A stretch of 8,356 nucleotides of DNA from assembly GCA_015520395.1 (NCBI GenBank), contig WAQG01000250.1:1-8356 (forward strand), written 5' to 3'. The stretch is from Candidatus Geoarchaeota archaeon. Lineage in GTDB: Archaea; Thermoproteota; Thermoprotei; Gearchaeales; WAQG01. Each line of letters starts with the position of its first letter. The first letter of the stretch is position 1. The notes beneath the pieces were generated by a model, which was not told the origin of the DNA, ran no database searches, and saw only the letters and a list, made by a program, of their open reading frames with translations. A program made the translations under genes and the position numbers. Positions 6,567 through 8,356 of the stretch are shown piece after piece.

Positions 6567-7151
6567 ATGGCAGGGCTAGTTGAGCATGAGTTTTATTTCA
6601 GGGATCCTGAGACAGTTGCACGTGGGCTTCTAGGCAAGCTTCTGGTTAGGAGGCTGGGTGGCGAGGTTCTGAGCGGCATAATCGTTGAGACCGAGGCATA
6701 CTATGGGGATGACGACCCAGCTTCATGGGCCTCCAAGGGCGACAACTGGATAAGGCGTGTCATGTTTGGCGAGCCCGGGAGAACCCTCATCTACATGGTT
6801 CATGGACACTGGCTGCTCAACATAGTAACCATGCCCCCGGGAATGCCGTCGGGAGTCCTAATAAGGGCGTTAGAGCCGGTGAGCGGCATCGAGACCATGA
6901 TGAGGAACCGCGGGGTGAGAGATCTAAAGCGACTAACCAGCGGACCCGGAAGGCTAACAAAGGCTCTCAAAATAGATAAGAAGCTTCACGGGCTTCCGGT
7001 TTTCAGCCCAAGGTCGCCCATCCAGATACGTCACTATAGGAATGTGCCAGACGAGCTCGTTGGAAGGAGCGGGAGGATCGGTGTTAAGCATGACCTTGAA
7101 AGGCCGCTAAGATTCTATGTTAAGGGAAACCCATACGTATCGAGGCCCTGA
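6567..7151 (+). CDS. 3-methyladenine DNA glycosylase, AAG/MPG family
   Basis: Base-excision repair enzyme (194 residues, normal for prokaryotic members) that removes alkylated or deaminated purines by cleaving the N-glycosidic bond. Visible family features: 'GLLGKLLVR' (20-28), 'IVETEAYYG' (39-47) with catalytic E43 and base-stacking Y45, 'GVLIRALEP' (96-104), 'SGPGRLTKAL' (125-134) and 'RIGV' (170-173). Two positions are unusual: W54 stands where most members have the active-site histidine (human H136), and the usual 'YGMHYCLN' segment reads 'HGHWLLN' (79-85), so His replaces the DNA-intercalating tyrosine (human Y162) with one residue fewer. The ATG is two bases after the glucanase stop; the function is unrelated, so this is probably proximity only. 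It was placed from memory of family members, without an alignment. Confidence 0.87.
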   Translation: MAGLVEHEFYFRDPETVARGLLGKLLVRRLGGEVLSGIIVETEAYYGDDDPASWASKGDNWIRRVMFGEPGRTLIYMVHGHWLLNIVTMPPGMPSGVLIRALEPVSGIETMMRNRGVRDLKRLTSGPGRLTKALKIDKKLHGLPVFSPRSPIQIRHYRNVPDELVGRSGRIGVKHDLERPLRFYVKGNPYVSRP

Positions 7152-7192
7152 CAGCACTGATCCCAGCGTCCCTGAGATTTCAAATACGGAGG

Positions 7193-7225
7193 AAGTCTGC
7201 CAAACCTAAGATCTAAGCCAGACTT
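7193..7225. repeat. Inverted repeat in the convergent intergenic gap
   Basis: AAGTCTG (7193-7199) and CAGACTT (7219-7225) are exact reverse complements with a 19-base spacer that itself contains CTAAG twice (7206-7210 and 7213-7217). It sits between the ends of the glycosylase gene and the minus-strand genes, where a two-way terminator could act, but no T-run follows on either strand. The rest of 7152-7262 shows no gene. Confidence 0.35.
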
Positions 7226-7255
7226 GTTGAGATATTGGCTCGGCGACCACCACAC

Positions 7256-7282
7256 TTACCGCTTAATCCCCGTTTAAGGTAA
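7256..7282. repeat. Hairpin-forming sequence at the 3' end of the minus-strand genes
   Basis: TTACC (7256-7260) pairs with GGTAA (7278-7282), and inside it TTAA (7263-7266) pairs with TTAA (7274-7277) after a two-base bulge, leaving a seven-base loop. It overlaps the stop codon of the small minus-strand frame. It may help end or protect minus-strand transcripts. Confidence 0.3.
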
Positions 7283-7397
7283 CAGTTGCCCAGAGCCCGT
7301 CTAGCTTTACCTTTAGCCCGTCGGGGATCCTCTCACCCTCCTCGCCCAAGCCGTCCAGCAAATACCTATACCTAAAACTTCTCAACGACCCACTCAT
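7263..7397 (-). CDS. Small hypothetical protein, or displaced C-terminus of the RHH protein
   Basis: A 44-residue frame starting at ATG 7397 and overlapping the end of the ribbon-helix-helix gene by 26 bases. The sequence is protein-like, with 'RYRYLLDGLGEEGERIPDG' followed by alternating hydrophobic residues in 'LKVKLDGLWATVTLNGD', which suggests short beta strands. GGGTG lies four bases before the ATG, so independent translation is possible. An upstream ATG would extend it by 16 Gly-rich residues that look like out-of-frame translation. Removing one base in the A4 run at 7374-7377 would join it to the upstream protein as a single product of about 123 residues. I do not recognise the family. 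Confidence 0.35.
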   Translation of the reverse strand: MSGSLRSFRYRYLLDGLGEEGERIPDGLKVKLDGLWATVTLNGD

Positions 7398-7635
7398 CCC
7401 GCACCCTCCCAACCGCCCTCCTGGGCGAACGAAGCTTCCTCCCACTCCTCAGCCTAAGCTTCCATAAGACTGTGGGGTACCTCTCAACCTCGGCCTCCCA
7501 TGCCGCAAAACAGCCCAAATACCTCCTTAAAGCCTCAGCAACAACACTACTCCTCGAAACCCCCTCCTCCCTAGCAAACCTGTCCAAAGCCTCAAAGACG
7601 TCGTCCGGAAGGCTCACACTTACCTTTCTGACCAT
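7372..7635 (-). CDS. Ribbon-helix-helix (CopG/Arc-type) DNA-binding protein
   Basis: Small transcription regulator or antitoxin-like protein of 87 residues. The N-terminal domain is a clear RHH fold: strand 'RKVSVSLP' (3-10), helix A 'DDVFEALDRFAREEG' (11-25), the turn, and helix B 'SRSSVVAEALRRYL' (27-40). Such proteins dimerise and insert the paired strands into the DNA major groove, often repressing their own promoter. The remaining 47 residues are basic and Trp-containing with no recognised domain. The PIN-type toxin expected beside a VapB-like antitoxin is absent on the downstream side; only a 44-residue frame follows, overlapping its end. The stop lies in a short homopolymer, so the C-terminus may be frameshifted. 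The start is ATG 7635, behind a leaderless-type promoter. Confidence 0.75.
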   Translation of the reverse strand: MVRKVSVSLPDDVFEALDRFAREEGVSRSSVVAEALRRYLGCFAAWEAEVERYPTVLWKLRLRSGRKLRSPRRAVGRVRDEWVVEKF

Positions 7636-7658
7636 TGCTACCTAGTAGTAATTAAGGG

Positions 7659-7666
7659 TAATAAAA
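7659..7666 (-). promoter_or_regulatory. TATA box of the RHH gene (leaderless promoter)
   Basis: Reading the minus strand, TTTTATTA ends 23 bases before the ATG at 7635, in an A/T-rich patch (7661-7680). It shares TTTATTA with the box before the glucanase gene. The spacing predicts transcription starting at or next to the start codon, and no good Shine-Dalgarno sequence is present. The RHH protein could autoregulate here. Confidence 0.5.
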
Positions 7667-7803
7667 CATAAAATAAGTATCGCTACCAATATAAGCATCC
7701 TCGCAAACATCAAATCCACGGAAACTCTAGCTAAGATGGGACTTCATATATTGGAGAAGATGGGGGCAGTGAAGATCCCAGCCGACACGTTCTTCCATGG
7801 TTC

Positions 7804-8356
7804 CTAAGGCTCCTTGAGGGCTGAGATGCACTCCACACCCACCTTTTCACATAAACGCCTAAGCATCTTGAACGTCCTTTTAACCCACCTGCCCTCCTCC
7901 ACCCTACTGCCCAGTATTCTTAGGGAGCCTGGGGAGTACCTTTCCAGAAAGGGTTGAAGTGCCTCGCGGACATAGGGCCTTAGGTTTAGCTTGTCATAGT
8001 ATATCCTCGACCCCGTCGCGGCCGCGAGCTCGACTATCTCGGCCCAATGGTAGTTTGTATCGTTGAGGCCCGGGATCACGGGGCCGAGGAATATCCAGGT
8101 CTCAACCCCCTCTGAGCTGAGTTTCTCAAGAACCCTCGCCCTCTCCCTGGGTGGGGGAGCGCCGGGCTCCAGCCTGGATGAGAGCCAGCCGTCCATAGTG
8201 ATTATCGTCAGGCCAACGTCGAACAGCTCCCTCCTCCCCGCAATGATGTCCAGATCCCTCAGAACAAGGCCCGACTTCGTCTGTATGGAGACCCTGAAGC
8301 CATACCTAGAGAGCAGATCTACCCCGCGCCTAGTAAGCAGCTCAGCCCTCTCAACC
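7804..8356 (-). CDS. Radical SAM protein related to spore photolyase SplB (N-terminus off window)
   Basis: C-terminal 184 residues of a COG1533-type radical SAM protein; the frame stays open to the right edge, so the ATG at 8196 is internal and the CxxxCxxC iron-sulfur motif lies outside the window. The visible part shows the back half of the radical SAM barrel: 'RYGFRVSIQTKSGLVLRDLD', 'FDVGLTIIT', 'LEPGAPPPRERARVLEKL' and 'TWIFLGPVIPGLNDT', all characteristic of the SplB-like group. The C-terminus 'RLCEKVGVECISALKEP' is soluble. True spore photolyase repairs thymine dimers, but archaeal relatives are uncharacterised and their substrates unknown, so a repair role is only suggested by family. 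It is not close enough to the RHH gene (168 bases) to assume one transcript. Confidence 0.85.
   Translation of the reverse strand, partial: VERAELLTRRGVDLLSRYGFRVSIQTKSGLVLRDLDIIAGRRELFDVGLTIITMDGWLSSRLEPGAPPPRERARVLEKLSSEGVETWIFLGPVIPGLNDTNYHWAEIVELAAATGSRIYYDKLNLRPYVREALQPFLERYSPGSLRILGSRVEEGRWVKRTFKMLRRLCEKVGVECISALKEP

Noticed and set aside
7152..7262. Small RNA gene (tRNA or C/D box RNA) in the convergent gap
   Set aside because: I could not find a cloverleaf or a paired RTGATGA and CTGA box set; only the inverted repeats are supported.
7372..7635. Classical VapBC toxin-antitoxin pair
   Set aside because: The RHH protein would fit an antitoxin, but no PIN-domain or other toxin frame is present on either side; only a 44-residue frame follows.
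1..8356. CRISPR array, insertion sequence or integrated element
   Set aside because: There are no regularly spaced repeats, transposase or integrase genes, or target-site duplications, and codon use appears even throughout.

Overview
The window looks like chromosomal DNA from a thermophilic archaeon, most likely of the Thermoproteota (Crenarchaeota). The evidence is strong use of AGG/AGA for arginine and ATA for isoleucine, GTG and TTG start codons placed by GGAGGTG ribosome-binding sites inside a compact operon, TTTATTA-type TATA boxes only about 25-30 bases before start codons (leaderless-style promoters), and a Pro/Thr-rich linker on a solute-binding protein. Genus cannot be fixed from the sequence alone.

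Positions 1-5435 (+ strand) hold a complete ABC importer of the Dpp/Opp type except for the 5' end of the first gene: a binding protein (cut by the left edge), two permeases (DppB- and DppC-like) and two ATPases (DppD- and DppF-like). The four downstream genes are tightly packed (gaps of 4, -1 and 0 bases) and should be translationally coupled. The 86-base gap between the binding-protein gene and dppB carries T-tracts, a small perfect hairpin and a possible TATA box, as expected where a highly expressed binding-protein transcript is partly separated from the membrane components.

Positions 5503-6564 (+) encode a secreted family 12 glycoside hydrolase (endo-beta-1,4-glucanase) with a signal peptide, a C-terminal membrane anchor and a short cytoplasmic tail. 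Its presence directly behind the transporter suggests that the importer takes up cello- or beta-gluco-oligosaccharides released at the cell surface and not peptides; archaeal sugar importers of the Dpp/Opp family are known. This is the main functional unit of the window: an extracellular glucanase plus an oligosaccharide importer.

Positions 6567-7151 (+) encode an AAG/MPG-family 3-methyladenine DNA glycosylase with unusual active-site positions. On the minus strand lie a ribbon-helix-helix (CopG-like) protein gene at 7372-7635, a small overlapping open frame at 7263-7397 that might be its displaced C-terminus or a separate small protein, and, cut by the right edge, a radical SAM protein related to spore photolyase SplB (7804-8356). 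The convergent junction 7152-7262 carries only inverted repeats.
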